From the NCBI GenBank assembly GCA_022641835.1, contig CP048720.1, positions 248,001 through 312,000 of the forward strand: a stretch of 64,000 nt of DNA, given 5' to 3'. This document shows positions 38,998 through 49,607 of this stretch, piece by piece; the stretch's first letter is position 1; every line of letters begins with the position of its first letter. The stretch comes from Petasospora fabianii (taxonomy: Eukaryota > Ascomycota > Saccharomycetes > Phaffomycetales > Wickerhamomycetaceae). The notes beneath the pieces were generated by a model. It did not search any database. It was not told the origin of the DNA and worked only from the letters and a program-made list of their open reading frames with translations. The position numbers and the translations under genes are program-made.

Positions 38998-39903
38998 ATG
39001 CACAGAACATACTCTCTTAGAAACGCCAGGGCCCCAACTGCCTCTCAGTTGCAGTCCCCACCACCTCCAACCTCCTCTACCAAGTCCAAGTTCTTCGGTA
39101 AGGCTGGTATCGCCTCCTCTTTCAGAAAGAACGCTGCCGGTAACTTTGGCCCAGAGCTCTCTAGAAAGCTCTCTGCCTTGATTAAGCTCGAGAAGTCTGT
39201 CTTGAGATCCATTGAGCTCGTTGCCCGTGAGAGAAGAGAGGTTGCTAAGCAGCTCTCCGTCTGGGGTGAGGACAATGACGACGATGTGTCCGATGTTACT
39301 GACAAGCTCGGTGTGCTCATTTACGAGATTGGTGAGCTCGAGGACCAGTTCATTGACAAGTATGACCAGTACAGAATCACCTTGAAGGGTATTAGAGACA
39401 TTGAGGCTTCTGTCCAGCCATCCCGTGACCGTAAGCAGAAGATCACCGACGAGATTGCTCACCTCAAGTACAAGGACCCACAGTCTCCAAAGATCCCAGT
39501 CTTGGAGCAGGAGCTTGTCCGTGCCGAGGCTGAGTCTCTCGTTGCCGAGGCCCAGCTCTCCAACATCACTAGAGAGAAGCTCAAGGCTGGTTTCAACTAC
39601 CAGTTTGATGCCCTTAGAGAGCTTGCTGAGAAGCTTGCCCTCATTGCCGGTTACGGTAAGGCCCTGCTCGAGTTGCTCGACGATTCCCCAGTCACCCCAG
39701 GTGAGACCAGACCAGCTTACGATGGTTATGAGGCTTCTAAGCAGATCATCATTGACGCCGAGAACGCTTTGGCTTCTTGGACTTTGGACCAGGCTGCCGT
39801 CAAGCCAGCTCTCTCCTTGCACCACACCGTTGACGACGTCTACGAGGAGGGTGAGGAAGCTGCTGCCGAGGAGGAGTGGGCTGAGGAGCACGAGAAGGCT
39901 TAA
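38998..39903 (+). CDS. PIL1: Eisosome core BAR-domain protein, 301 aa
   Basis: The whole protein matches Pil1/Lsp1: MHRTYSLRNARAPTASQL, KFFGKAGIASSFRKNAAGNF, the BAR helices (ARERREVAKQLSVWGEDNDD, FIDKYDQYRITLKGIRDIEA) and GKALLELLDDSPVTPGE. The C-terminus is acidic. Pil1 polymerises on the plasma membrane and shapes the furrows called eisosomes. Codon use is strongly biased, which fits high expression. In KALLELL one leucine is encoded by CTG, so CTG is Leu in this organism. It could be called LSP1; a single copy in the window does not decide. Confidence 0.95.
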   Translation: MHRTYSLRNARAPTASQLQSPPPPTSSTKSKFFGKAGIASSFRKNAAGNFGPELSRKLSALIKLEKSVLRSIELVARERREVAKQLSVWGEDNDDDVSDVTDKLGVLIYEIGELEDQFIDKYDQYRITLKGIRDIEASVQPSRDRKQKITDEIAHLKYKDPQSPKIPVLEQELVRAEAESLVAEAQLSNITREKLKAGFNYQFDALRELAEKLALIAGYGKALLELLDDSPVTPGETRPAYDGYEASKQIIIDAENALASWTLDQAAVKPALSLHHTVDDVYEEGEEAAAEEEWAEEHEKA

Positions 39904-40382
39904 TTTCGAGTTTGTTTGATACTTCACCTCTCTCATGTTTGCTCATATTGCTGCTTCATTTCTTCCCCGTTGGCATCTTTGCATGCCTTGATTTTCAAGT
40001 ATCTGCCACTGTGTTATACTGTTCTTTTGTTTCTATTGTGAGAGAAAAATAAAACAGGCTTTTTCCCTCTTAACCTAAAATGTAGTAATAGTTCTTTTTT
40101 CGAGATGAGGTCAACCCTGAAACAATTCGTCCAATTGTCGTATCTACGACTCTTGTATCCGGTTACATGCATGCGCAGGGCATTATTGCATTATTGGCCT
40201 TGACGCCCTCGAGGTGAGGTACATGGGCCCGCGTGGATGGTGGGGAAACGGTAATATTACACGCATTCAACTAAGAGTTGTCTTTAAAGCTTCGTTTATC
40301 ATTAGCAATTAAAATTTTCGTAGCTAGACTGGTCATCAGTCATATGTGACTCGTAGCTAGACTGGTCATCAGTCATATGTGA
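39904..40382. other. Convergent 3' region of PIL1 and REC8
   Basis: It is A/T-rich in parts and holds a 33-base tandem duplication at its right end, listed separately. No gene is seen. Confidence 0.5.
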
Positions 40383-40384
40383 CT
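40319..40384. repeat. 33-base tandem duplication abutting the REC8 stop codon
   Basis: Two exact head-to-tail copies, 40319-40351 and 40352-40384, starting CGTAGCTAGACTGGTCATCA. Each contains the hairpin-like AGTCATATGTGACT. Two bases of the REC8 stop codon lie in the second copy, so the duplication covers the first bases of the REC8 3' UTR. Perfect identity suggests a recent origin. Confidence 0.9.
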
Positions 40385-42543
40385 AGTGTGTCAATCTGAT
40401 TCTGAAGTCATTGGCAGCACCGACATCGAGCTTGTTTGTGGCTTTTCTCTGGACAACTTCAATCTGAGCATTAGTAGCAAGTTGCAATACGGAATAAAAG
40501 GAACCCACAACAGTTGTTCTTCTTTTCGCTTCCTCCATGTCCCATGGGTCGCCATAAACTTCACCAAAGTAGTCATCACCAAGCAACTCCTTGAAGCTCA
40601 ACTCCTTTCTTTTCCCACCCTCATCCTCAAAACGGTACTCTATGAAGGCCAAAAACCTTGATGTTGTCTTATCAGATTTTTGAGTTACGGAAATCTTATC
40701 AGCCTCCATACTCAAGTCACTACCGAGTACAGTGGCTCTAGTGGCATGGGATACTTGTTCAAGAGTCAGAATGTGATCCCGCTGAATACCACAGTCATCG
40801 AACGCCCAATCCTGCATCTCCAAGTTTTCAGGGAGTGCACCCATAGATGGTGTACCAGATTTCTTCTTCGAGTGAGAGCTAGTACTGGTACATGCAATAG
40901 CACCTGCAATACTAGTGGAGTGGCCCTCACGATCGAGAATATTAGCAAAGTCATAATCAAAGACATCACCACCTCCGGTGTCACCACCCGTATTCTCATC
41001 GAAATGGAGAGGGATGCCAGAGATTGAAACACGAGAGTCACGACGGGAGGTAGATGCATTACGGCCTGTCTCAATTGAAGAAGATCGACGGCGGCGGAGA
41101 AATCCGGCAACAAAGTCTTCATCATCGTCGTCGGGGTCACCACGGTTGGTTCTACGACCTCTTGGCTGCTCTATTGGTACATCGATGGAAGGGCTAGACT
41201 GAAATAGAAGTGATGTCACCGGGTGAAAGAACGAATCTTGTGCTAAAAGGCCATCAAGACGTTTCCTAGTAGTAGTTGGGGTGTTCTTAGACTTCTTTTT
41301 TGATCTCATAATGGATAAGTAATTCTCTCTGAAGTCTCTCAATCTATCAACCCCATGGGAGATGGGATCATCGAAGATAACCATGGATGTGCCAGAGTTT
41401 GCTTTTCTTTTTCTACATTCCTTTCTGGTGGGTTCCTTTGGGGAAGTGCCCTTAGTGTTCTGCTTCATCACTGGGATGTCGCCAACCTCCTCCAAGACCT
41501 TTTCCAAGTCTGGTCTCACACTTCCCGATCTTGATCTTTTGTCGCCCGTATTCTGGCGGTTATCATTGAAGTTATCTGTGATGAAACCAAAATCATCTCC
41601 ACCACCCCCAAAGTCTTGAAACGAGGTACCACCAGCTGCAGGGCCAGAAGTTGCACTAGTTTCCTCACCACCGAGATCAAGGAGCATACCGTCATCGTTG
41701 AAAGCAAATTGCGGCTCTAATCCAGAATCAAGATCATCTTGAAGTATACCACTGTGGTGCTGAGCTGAGAAAATATCGGAGTCCTCTACCTCAGACGTAG
41801 TCATGTGTGACATTACATGAGAGATTGTGTTATTGGCAAGATCGTGCTTACGGATCAGCTCCTTACGTTTTGACGAGATGTTGGTATCCTGAACAATCTT
41901 CTGATCTTGAAGGTCGGCATTGAGGAAATCTAAATGGTCAATTGGTGGCAAGAGACCATCCTCAATGCTAAAGAGTGGGTCATTGGTGTAGAGAATTTGC
42001 CCTCTCTCGTGGGTCTTCGTGGAGTCCATCGTGTGGAACAAGGGCGCATTAAGCAGAGGAAGGGCTTGGATGACAGGTGGGGCCAAGAGAAGTTTACTTG
42101 ATCCTTTGAAGCTACCCAAGTCACGTTGAAGACGTTGACGCATTGTAGATGTGTCATTAGAGAGGTATTCGGTTTTTTGACGGAATAGAACTGAAACACC
42201 GTAGAGAAGGTTTGAGGAGACACGGAGAGAAAGTTTTGACCCCTCTGGTGGTTCCTTTATGACGGAGCATGTGTCTGGGATGGAAACGCCTTGAATTTCA
42301 CGACGGCCAATCCGACGAGTCGATGATCTGGAGCCAATGGTGGACATGAGCCTGGGTTCATAGTGTTAGTTGATGCCCCTTGGAGAGACGTGCGCGTGTG
42401 CAATGTGTGGAGGGAGATCCCGACGGGATGTCAAGTACATACCACACGGTGGCCACGCCCAAGTCCTGTTGAATCAACGAGTCCTGATCAATGAGCATGA
42501 GATCTACTATATGAGTATCTTTAGAATAGGCTTGACGTGTCAT
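40383..42543 (-). CDS. REC8: Meiotic cohesin kleisin, two exons, 689 aa
   Basis: Exon 2, 40383-42351, contains most of the protein. On its own it lacks the kleisin start. The upstream exon 1, 42443-42543, begins MTRQAYSKDTHIVDLM and ends in GVATVW; joining across the 91-base intron 42352-42442 (GTATGT donor, CAACTAAC branch, CCAG acceptor) gives GVATVWLMSTIGSRSSTRR. That matches the Rec8 N-terminus (VWLAATLGS-like), followed by RREIQGVSIPDTC and LSLRVSSNLLYGVSVLFRQK. The acidic, Gly- and Ser-rich middle holds basic patches. The C-terminal winged helix (VVGSFYSVLQLATNAQIEVV) closes it. Rec8 joins sister chromatids in meiosis. Unspliced RNA would give only about 61 residues. Confidence 0.9.
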
Positions 42544-42649
42544 GGTGGCGACTTTCGTGTCTCCATAAACTTCTACAAATTAATATGATGGACGTGGCCC
42601 ATGCCAATAGGTAAACAAAGAACAAACTCTAAAATATGACGTGTGTTGA

Positions 42650-44206
42650 TTAAACGAGGGCAACAGCAAGCGTTCCACTGATGGCCAAGCCGATGCCAAT
42701 GAAGATACCAGCACAGTGGAGCACTCTCTGGAGTTTTGAGATGTCAGCCCAGTAGAGCTTGACGTAGAATGCAAGTGGATAGATGACGCAGATGGCGAAA
42801 CAGATGGCACTTCCTAGGAAGGACATGATACGGCCAAAGTCTGTGAACACCAGTGAAGCTATGAAGAACACAAAGACAACACCAAACCTGTTCAAGATGG
42901 TGATCAACAGAGACGTCTTCTTGTTCTGGCCCTTCGTCAGGGTCATCTGGTCGGCGATGGTAATAAGAGGACGAGTGATTAGCGGACCTTTACTCAGCGG
43001 CAAGATCCCCATGAGTGCACACAAAAATAGCGGGACGCCCCTTGGGAATCCAATAGTAGTCATGATCGACCTAGTCACTTCATCTTCGACAGCAACACCA
43101 AACATGAGGTATCCGAGGGCAGCCATAACGTAGTCAACTAACCATGTGAAAGAGAAGATGGTTGTGCAGGACTTGTTGTACTTTTGTGGATGGGTCATAT
43201 CACGGTACAGCTCCGGAAAGATAGCATGTCCACCAAATGGAGACATGAAAATACCAAGGGAGAGGAGTAGGTGTGGTGTGTCGATGGGCCAGAGAGATGT
43301 GTCGGCGTACTGAATCAATGAGCCTGGTGACTCCTTCTTGAAAAATCCACAGAACATCACAGTCAAGACAATCATGGACGTACACACAATACCAATCAAG
43401 CTGAGATGAGATAAGATGTTCAATCTGACAAAGCTCAGAATGAAGAAAGCCGTGCATATCAATGACTTCCATAGGAACTTGTCGATTCCAGTGAGAGCGT
43501 TCAAAGAGTCAGCAAAGATTATGATCATGGAGATTCCAGCACTCAAGAGATCAATACTGAATGTAGCCACAACCATAGCATGTGCATAATCACCGAACGT
43601 GTACTTTGCAATGTCACCGTACGTGGTCATCTCTTCATTTTTCTTGATACACTTGGCCAAAATCTTTGCTGTATACTGTGTACTCAGAGCACACAGAGCC
43701 AAGATAATGGACCCACACACCCATCCTGCGTACTTTAGTGCTAAGGGGAGCGACAAGATTCCAATACCGATCAGGGTGTTGATACCATTGAATATTGTCT
43801 GTGGAGCAGTTGAATTTCCAGTGTTTCTCAGTATCTCAGTCCTCACGCTTCTGACATCGTCGTCGTCGTCGTGTAGAGTTCCATCCTCGAGAGATTGGTG
43901 ATCCACGGCATCGTAGCCGGCGGCTCCGCCTTGTGATTCTGGTCTGAGAAGATGTGTTGACTCTGCGTCGCTGTAGACAGATCCATATGATAGCTTGTCT
44001 GGCCGGACGGGCATCACATCAAAATCAGCCTGAATGAAGTTGGCTGAACGAGAGTACGACGACGCAAAATTGGAGATGGAGTTGCGACCTCCCGAGGAGA
44101 GCATCTCTTGGAAGGAATTATACACCGTGGAGGAGCGTCGGCGAGATGAGGAGTTTGTTTGCTGCGAGTGCGATATCGTAATATGTTGAGATGAGTGAGA
44201 GGACAT
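42650..44206 (-). CDS. AVT1: Vacuolar amino acid transporter, AVT1-like, 518 aa
   Basis: An amino acid/auxin permease (AAAP, SLC32/38-like) transporter with a Ser-rich head of about 130 residues and eleven or so spans. The first membrane part reads APQTIFNGINTLIGIGILSL, typical of Avt1, and FMSPFGGHAIFPELYRDM is the conserved AVT segment. An acidic DDDDD run precedes it. Avt1 takes up neutral amino acids and His into the vacuole using the proton gradient. It lies about 106 bases downstream of... in map order, its stop is next to the REC8 start, both on the minus strand. Other AVT members are possible. Confidence 0.87.
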   Translation of the reverse strand: MSSHSSQHITISHSQQTNSSSRRRSSTVYNSFQEMLSSGGRNSISNFASSYSRSANFIQADFDVMPVRPDKLSYGSVYSDAESTHLLRPESQGGAAGYDAVDHQSLEDGTLHDDDDDVRSVRTEILRNTGNSTAPQTIFNGINTLIGIGILSLPLALKYAGWVCGSIILALCALSTQYTAKILAKCIKKNEEMTTYGDIAKYTFGDYAHAMVVATFSIDLLSAGISMIIIFADSLNALTGIDKFLWKSLICTAFFILSFVRLNILSHLSLIGIVCTSMIVLTVMFCGFFKKESPGSLIQYADTSLWPIDTPHLLLSLGIFMSPFGGHAIFPELYRDMTHPQKYNKSCTTIFSFTWLVDYVMAALGYLMFGVAVEDEVTRSIMTTIGFPRGVPLFLCALMGILPLSKGPLITRPLITIADQMTLTKGQNKKTSLLITILNRFGVVFVFFIASLVFTDFGRIMSFLGSAICFAICVIYPLAFYVKLYWADISKLQRVLHCAGIFIGIGLAISGTLAVALV

Positions 44207-44578
44207 GCTGTAGATGAAGAGATGGAATTGATTGGCTGCGCAGAGGACTGTAATCTATGATATTGTGCTATGTGCAGAATTAGTACAGAGTGCTGTTTCC
44301 AGTAATGGGGAACACAACGGGCGAAGTAGGAGGTGCTGAGAGAGTGGGTTGAGAAAGCGACTTGGCGGAAGCTTTTCCTGCCGTCGTCCTCGGAGTCGAG
44401 ACGATAGACCCTCTTCGCAGCCTCTTCACAAGTCACCCAAGCAAGTCGCGCGTATATTGAGGGTTATGCAGCCCTGACGCTGAGCTCAGATAAGCGAGCA
44501 CGTCTAAAGCTATGACAGAACATGCGTGTCTGTATCCCTGTGTATTCGTCAATCATATACTTTATCATGAGCCGGTCA
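44207..44578. other. AVT1 promoter region
   Basis: About 370 bases without a convincing gene; a minus-strand frame crossing into AVT1 is in another frame and Ser/Arg-rich. Confidence 0.5.
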
Positions 44579-45115
44579 CTATTTGGTCTCATCCTGAACA
44601 TGTGTGTCATACTCCCTCAGCAGCAACTGTAACGACTTCTCACCATTAGCAATGGACTTCTTATCCCAGTCAACAACGAGGGGTGGGACGAAGAGGCCAT
44701 CCTTGACCCATTGCTGGTATCCTTCATTTCTGAGTTCAATGGCACCAAGCTCTTCTGGGATCTTGACTTTTTTGAAGTCTTCACTAACGAATTGTGGGAA
44801 GCTATGCTGGAAGGTCTTGATCAATGATGGCTTCTCCGTGACAAACGAACGGATAATCTTGAGTTGGTCGTATGTTGGCAATTGATCCTTGAGTTCTTCA
44901 ATGGTGTACTTTGGCTGACCTGGGTCCTCGTTCTTCCCCTTAGAGATCCAGTTCCACAGCGAACGAGTCTTTGCTGCGATTGCTGGCTGGTCTGGAGGGG
45001 ACGTGGGGTTGGCCTCCAACTCAAGTGTGCGAAGAAGGCGTGTGGCAGGGTGTGTCGAGGAGTGGAAGATGGTGATGACACCGGCCGAGTTCTGAAGAGT
45101 CTTAAGCATTGACAT
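44579..45115 (-). CDS. FMP46: Thioredoxin-fold mitochondrial protein, FMP46-like (DUF1687), 178 aa
   Basis: The start MSMLKTLQNSAGVITIFHSS and the segment LPTYDQLKIIRSFVTEKPSL match the Fmp46 redox-like family, predicted to be mitochondrial with a thioredoxin fold. PPLVVDWDKKSIANGEKSLQ near the end is also typical. I see no cysteine in the entire protein, so a cysteine-based redox mechanism is not possible here. Function is unknown; the call rests on family resemblance. Confidence 0.7.
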   Translation of the reverse strand: MSMLKTLQNSAGVITIFHSSTHPATRLLRTLELEANPTSPPDQPAIAAKTRSLWNWISKGKNEDPGQPKYTIEELKDQLPTYDQLKIIRSFVTEKPSLIKTFQHSFPQFVSEDFKKVKIPEELGAIELRNEGYQQWVKDGLFVPPLVVDWDKKSIANGEKSLQLLLREYDTHVQDETK

Positions 45116-45359
45116 TGTAAGGTATAAATTGGTGGACTATAGAGAGGCGTTTGGTTTGGAAAGAGGAGAGAAGCACAAGTACTTATGTTTTAAATGCCGG
45201 AGCAATCGGTCCGCTCACCGCGCGAACATCTGAGCTGCCACAATTTCTCTATCTTCGCCACTGCCATCAATATGTCATGGCATTGTTCTACAATTTTGGA
45301 TAACCTAACCTTAGATAGGTGTAGTATTTCTATAAAAAAAGATTCACCTCATTCGCAAA

Positions 45360-45971
45360 TCAGAAGGTGACCTTGCTAATGGTCTCAGCAAATGCCTTAC
45401 CCTGAGCCTCAGCGATAGCAATCTCCGTTTCATTTGGACTTCTAGAGCCATCAGCACCGGCAAAGGTACCAGCACCCCATGGTGAACCACCATGGAACTC
45501 ATCAAAGCTGGTGATCTTATCGAAAGCTGGCTTGTATCCCAGTGGAACAAAAATCATACCTTGGTGCACAAGGGTGGACATGGCATTGGCAGCTGTACTC
45601 TCCTGGCCACCACCTGGGGTACCAGTGGAGACAAAGATACCAGCATACTTACCTTGAAGAGCACCTTGGACCCACAAGCTACCAGTGGTATCCCAGAACG
45701 AACGCCATTGTGCTGGGAATGTACCGTAACGGGTTGGGATACCAAAGATGAATGCGTCGTACTTGGTTAAGGTCTCCTTCGTGGCAATTGGGTAATCAGC
45801 CTTTGGTGGTGCATGCATAAGCTTGAGTACTTCATCTGGCAGGGTCTCCGTGACCTGGTAGATGGTTCCCGTGGCACCACCAGCCTCGAGACCTGCCTTA
45901 ACGGACTCTGCGAGTTTGTAGATGTGGCCGTAAAGGGAGTATGTGATGATAGCGACTCTCTTTCCTGACAT
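45360..45971 (-). CDS. PST2: Flavodoxin-like quinone reductase (WrbA family), 203 aa
   Basis: A WrbA-type flavodoxin-like protein. The FMN phosphate loop [20 protein letters not shown] opens it; [19 protein letters not shown] and [13 protein letters not shown] are the two further FMN-contact segments. It matches Pst2/Rfs1/Ycp4 of yeast, of which Pst2 is the best fit by length. These proteins reduce quinones by two electrons and reside at eisosome-associated membrane sites. PIL1 lies nearby, but such co-location is not evidence of a link. Rfs1 and Ycp4 are alternatives. Confidence 0.9.
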   Translation of the reverse strand: MSGKRVAIITYSLYGHIYKLAESVKAGLEAGGATGTIYQVTETLPDEVLKLMHAPPKADYPIATKETLTKYDAFIFGIPTRYGTFPAQWRSFWDTTGSLWVQGALQGKYAGIFVSTGTPGGGQESTAANAMSTLVHQGMIFVPLGYKPAFDKITSFDEFHGGSPWGAGTFAGADGSRSPNETEIAIAEAQGKAFAETISKVTF

Positions 45972-46294
45972 GTTTTCCGTGCTTTGGCAATTGACTTAGT
46001 GACCTATGATATCGAGGCATTTCAAATGGAGAATTCTAAAACTTGGAAACAGAGACCCCCATGTTATATATCCAGTCGGTAAGGGCAACTTTGCTCCATA
46101 CACGAAATTACAAAACCTTGACACATGTAGGGTTGATGGGGTGCAGCTGCGCGAAGTCAGCATTACCAAGCGAGGAGCAAGGGCCAGATCTGGCAGTCAC
46201 ATCGCAACAAGGTCTGTCTACACCACAGCTGTATCACAAAGGTCATTACAAACGGCTTATCTATACAGCATCCAGTCGTGTTGGTGATGGCACA
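45972..46294. other. Promoter of the PST2-like gene
   Basis: A short gene-free region; I saw no exact Yap1 site here (GACTTAGTGA is close but inexact). Confidence 0.45.
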
Positions 46295-47194
46295 TCAAAC
46301 GTCATATCCAAATACGTCTGGTCTTCTTTGCTCCCACAGTGGCATTGTCTTTCTCACCTTCTCCACGAGCTCCAAATCGATATCGGCAACACACAATGCC
46401 TCCTTCTGCACATCGATGTCGCTGACTTCGGCAACAACGGTACCCCATGGATCAACAATAAGTGTATGCCCATAACTGAATCTCTTTGCCGGCTCTGGCT
46501 CCTTACCAGCGGCAATGTCCTCATCGGTAAGCGTAACATGGCCACCAGTCTGAGCCGCCATGACAACGTAGGACTGAGTATCCAATGCACGAGCCTGACC
46601 CAGCAATTTCCAATGAGCCGCACCGGTCTTTAGAGTGAAGGCAGAAGGGAAGCTGAGAACCTCTGCACCCTTCGATCTGAGGCGAAGGGCAAGCTCTGGG
46701 AATCGGAGATCGTAACATATTCCTAAACCGACCTTGCCACATGGCGTAGCGAATGGTTCAACATAGGAAGATCCAGGCTCAACACCTTCACTCTCACGGA
46801 TGGATGCACCAGGAATTGACACGTCAAAGAGATGGATTTTCTGGTAGCGATGGATGATGGCACCGCTGGATGCAAACCAGAGAGATGTGTTCATGACACG
46901 ATCGTCACGAGGGGATGGTTCGTGAACACCGACATTGACTTCAATGTGAATTCCTTGGGAGAATAGCTCTCTAAGCTTAGACTGAATAGCAAGCACAAAT
47001 GGAGATGTCTCAACTGGAACGGCAAGCTTCTTAGAGTGTTGCATCGAAGCGGCAATGTAGTCAGAGGCCTCAGGGAGGAAAAGGACCGAGGCCCTATATT
47101 TCTTTGCTGCTTGATCAATCAAACGGACGGCAATGGCACCATTGCGAGTAAGAGAGGAGGTGGAGCTGAGCTGTCCAGCAGCAATGAGCACCAT
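46295..47194 (-). CDS. NIT2: Deaminated glutathione amidase, nitrilase family, 299 aa
   Basis: A nitrilase-branch 10 (Nit) protein with its Glu-Lys-Cys triad in place: Glu42 in LPEASDY, Lys119 in RYQKIHLFD, and Cys160 in GLGICYDLRFPE. YVVMAAQTGGHV and SYGHTLIVDPWG also fit. Yeast Nit2 cleaves deaminated glutathione, a damage-repair (metabolite proofreading) reaction. The length is normal. It is divergent from the MPR1 gene, 427 bases away. Confidence 0.9.
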   Translation of the reverse strand: MVLIAAGQLSSTSSLTRNGAIAVRLIDQAAKKYRASVLFLPEASDYIAASMQHSKKLAVPVETSPFVLAIQSKLRELFSQGIHIEVNVGVHEPSPRDDRVMNTSLWFASSGAIIHRYQKIHLFDVSIPGASIRESEGVEPGSSYVEPFATPCGKVGLGICYDLRFPELALRLRSKGAEVLSFPSAFTLKTGAAHWKLLGQARALDTQSYVVMAAQTGGHVTLTDEDIAAGKEPEPAKRFSYGHTLIVDPWGTVVAEVSDIDVQKEALCVADIDLELVEKVRKTMPLWEQRRPDVFGYDV

Positions 47195-47621
47195 CGTGTG
47201 AGTTTGATAGGGTAGATCGTCACCGTTGATGGTTGCGTAAAGTGTGATCAGTGATGATTTGGTTGTGGTTTTCTCCCGTTATCAGTCCGCGGGGGCGAAA
47301 CCATCCTGTTCGGGGAGTATCTCCGAAAGGCAAGGACGCCCTACCAGTTTAAGGGGAATCCTCCCTGGATCTTAGTTCAGCTTTGAAGGCTTCAAGACGC
47401 TTTTCCTTGATGTCAGCAGAGAGCACATCAACGATCCTCATCATTTGTTAATTCCCTGTTAATTTTGCCATTGTTTCCACCGCGGACATGAGCCCTGTCC
47501 CGTTCACGTCGGCGGTCGCTTCCCGTGGCATAGTGAGCGACTCGAGAATTTAATCAGGGTTCTTTCCTTCCCCCACACTCCGCAATCAATCGATCATTCA
47601 ATCGCCAAACAATTACACAGT
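47195..47621. other. Divergent promoter of NIT2 and MPR1
   Basis: Gene-free, with two TGTTAATT elements about 14 bases apart near 47455-47470. No known site is assigned. Confidence 0.45.
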
Positions 47622-48254
47622 ATGGGTCTCTCCGGCCCTGAAATGGCCCAGCCAAAGGGCGTAATCACCACTCCACAAATCCTTACCCTGAGAGATGGCT
47701 CCAAAGGGACATTGATCCCATTCTACAAGAGGCACCTAGAGGACACAGCATATCTCCCACCAACACTTGTTGATTTCTTATATGGCGAGTTCAGCCGTGA
47801 AGTCGACAAGGGTGACACCTACCCACATCTTCATCCACTTTCCAAGGAAGAGTTTGTCGATTATTGGTTTGGTGCCTTTTGCGCAGTGCTCCTCCGTGGT
47901 GAGAACACCATCGCCGTTGAAGGCATGAAATGGGAGGAAGAAGTTCTCGGAACCTACTACATCAAGCCAAACTACATTGGTCGATGCTCACATAACTGTA
48001 ATGGTGGATTTCTTGTGAACCACCGTATGAGAGGCAATAGCGTTGGTAAGGCTCTTGGTAGGTCATATCTTAAATGGGCCCCAATCTTGGGATACACCTA
48101 CTCCGTGTTCAACTTGGTGTTTGAGACCAATCCAGCAAGTATCAAAATCTGGGATGATCTGGGTTTTGATAGAATTGGAAGAATCCCAAACGTTGGTGAT
48201 TTGAAAGGCAAGGGAAAAGTTAGTGCCATTATGTTTGGTAAGGAGTTGGTGTAA
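47622..48254 (+). CDS. MPR1: GNAT N-acetyltransferase Mpr1 (azetidine-2-carboxylate/proline-analogue acetyltransferase), 210 aa
   Basis: A GNAT protein with the segments GTYYIKPNYIGRCSHNCNGG, FLVN, then the acetyl-CoA loop RGNSVGKAL, and YSVFNLVFETNPASIKIWDD. These match S. cerevisiae Sigma1278b Mpr1 almost word for word (YIKPNYxxRCSHNCN). Mpr1 acetylates L-azetidine-2-carboxylate and related metabolites and raises tolerance to oxidative stress. The next gene on the same strand, SPT10, is homologous across the GNAT domain. Length is normal and the frame complete. Confidence 0.9.
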   Translation: MGLSGPEMAQPKGVITTPQILTLRDGSKGTLIPFYKRHLEDTAYLPPTLVDFLYGEFSREVDKGDTYPHLHPLSKEEFVDYWFGAFCAVLLRGENTIAVEGMKWEEEVLGTYYIKPNYIGRCSHNCNGGFLVNHRMRGNSVGKALGRSYLKWAPILGYTYSVFNLVFETNPASIKIWDDLGFDRIGRIPNVGDLKGKGKVSAIMFGKELV

Positions 48255-49607
48255 GTTTAGATAGTTGAAGCGTGTAGTTCGGTCATTGGTATCATTATAT
48301 GAAAAGGAATGATATAGTCATAATCCTATTGCATATGACATAGACTAGAGTTACTAAAGCCATGCATTGCCTGAAGCTAAAGAAGAGTAGCCTTTCGATA
48401 TTGTCCTGCGATGACTCAGTGATCTGAGCTTGAACTGGCACGTAGCGAGTTAGGGCTCCAACCACAAAATAGCAAGCTGGAGTCACAGCCAGACACCAGA
48501 ACACAGAAGATAAAGCTTCCTTTTACGTACAATCCTGGGAAACTGTGTATGTGCCAGTCCGTGACGCATCGCTGGACCGGCCTACGAAGTACGCGCGAGG
48601 AGAGGCACAGCCTCCACAGCGATTGTCTGACAAGCTAGGGCAGCGGAACCGACAGCGCAGTCACAATGAAAATCAGCTTGGAACAGGCCAATCAGAGCTA
48701 CGGGAGCAGTATGTGAACGAGCTTGTATAAAGTTTGCAGAGACATAGAGTTATACAAGCGGGGTCAGATCTACAGCTGGCCGACGGTCGCCTAAAGCTAG
48801 AAGGAGCGCGACGTATGAAAGTGAGAAAGCGATGAGGGCTCCAGGAGACCGTTACTGGCGATGCTATCTTGGTACTAGAGTCAAATAGACTGAATCCCGT
48901 GTTTCAAATAGATCTGAGGAAGACACTCCCACCACCTCGGCCACCGGAACCTGCTGCCAACTGATTGGTCAATCGCCCTCAGCTTCCATCCTAATGAACT
49001 AAACTTTTCGAACGCGCCCGTTACATCATCGCCAAAAAAAAGTCCGACTGCGGGCGACGCGCACCAGCTCCTCGAACCACTAGCGAGAAGAATTGAAATC
49101 TTGCCCTCGCTTCTCCGCTGAATCTCCCTCATTATATGATGGCTTATTTATAATCTCCAATAACAACGTTTGTACGTGCTACACGGCATCACAAAGCAGC
49201 CCTCCCCAACCCCCCAGACTCCATCTCCACAGCTGCAAACATCCGCACACCAGCGTCTTCCCAGCAGGAAAAAATCAAAACAAGGCATCCTCGCCCTTCG
49301 GTGTAAACGGCGTGCAACTGCCCCCAAACATCGACTCCACAGTGGTTAAAGCACCCACAGGAAACTTCACAGCTCTTGCAAATCTCTCGGGAAGCTATTT
49401 GCCGCTTTTACGGTAGTTCACAAGACCCACAACACGGGCCACCATATCCCCTGTGTACTTGACTGAAGCGCGTCAGTGCACGTCATTGTTTGATTCCATC
49501 CGTTCCTTCAACTGTTCCACCGTTGTCTCGGGCAAAAATTGTCAGAAAACGTGATCTTTTAGTCCTATCCACTACACATACAACTCATACAGACTCAGAT
49601 CATCATC
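48255..49607. other. 1.35 kb region between MPR1 and SPT10
   Basis: No convincing ORF. It includes the SPT10 promoter, with an A-run near 49034-49041. Frames at 49093-49416 are Ser/Pro-rich and unlikely. Confidence 0.5.

Noticed and set aside
38920-39936. Minus-strand frame of 338 codons across PIL1
   Set aside because: Antisense shadow caused by strong codon bias in PIL1; no domain and an odd Leu/Val-rich composition.
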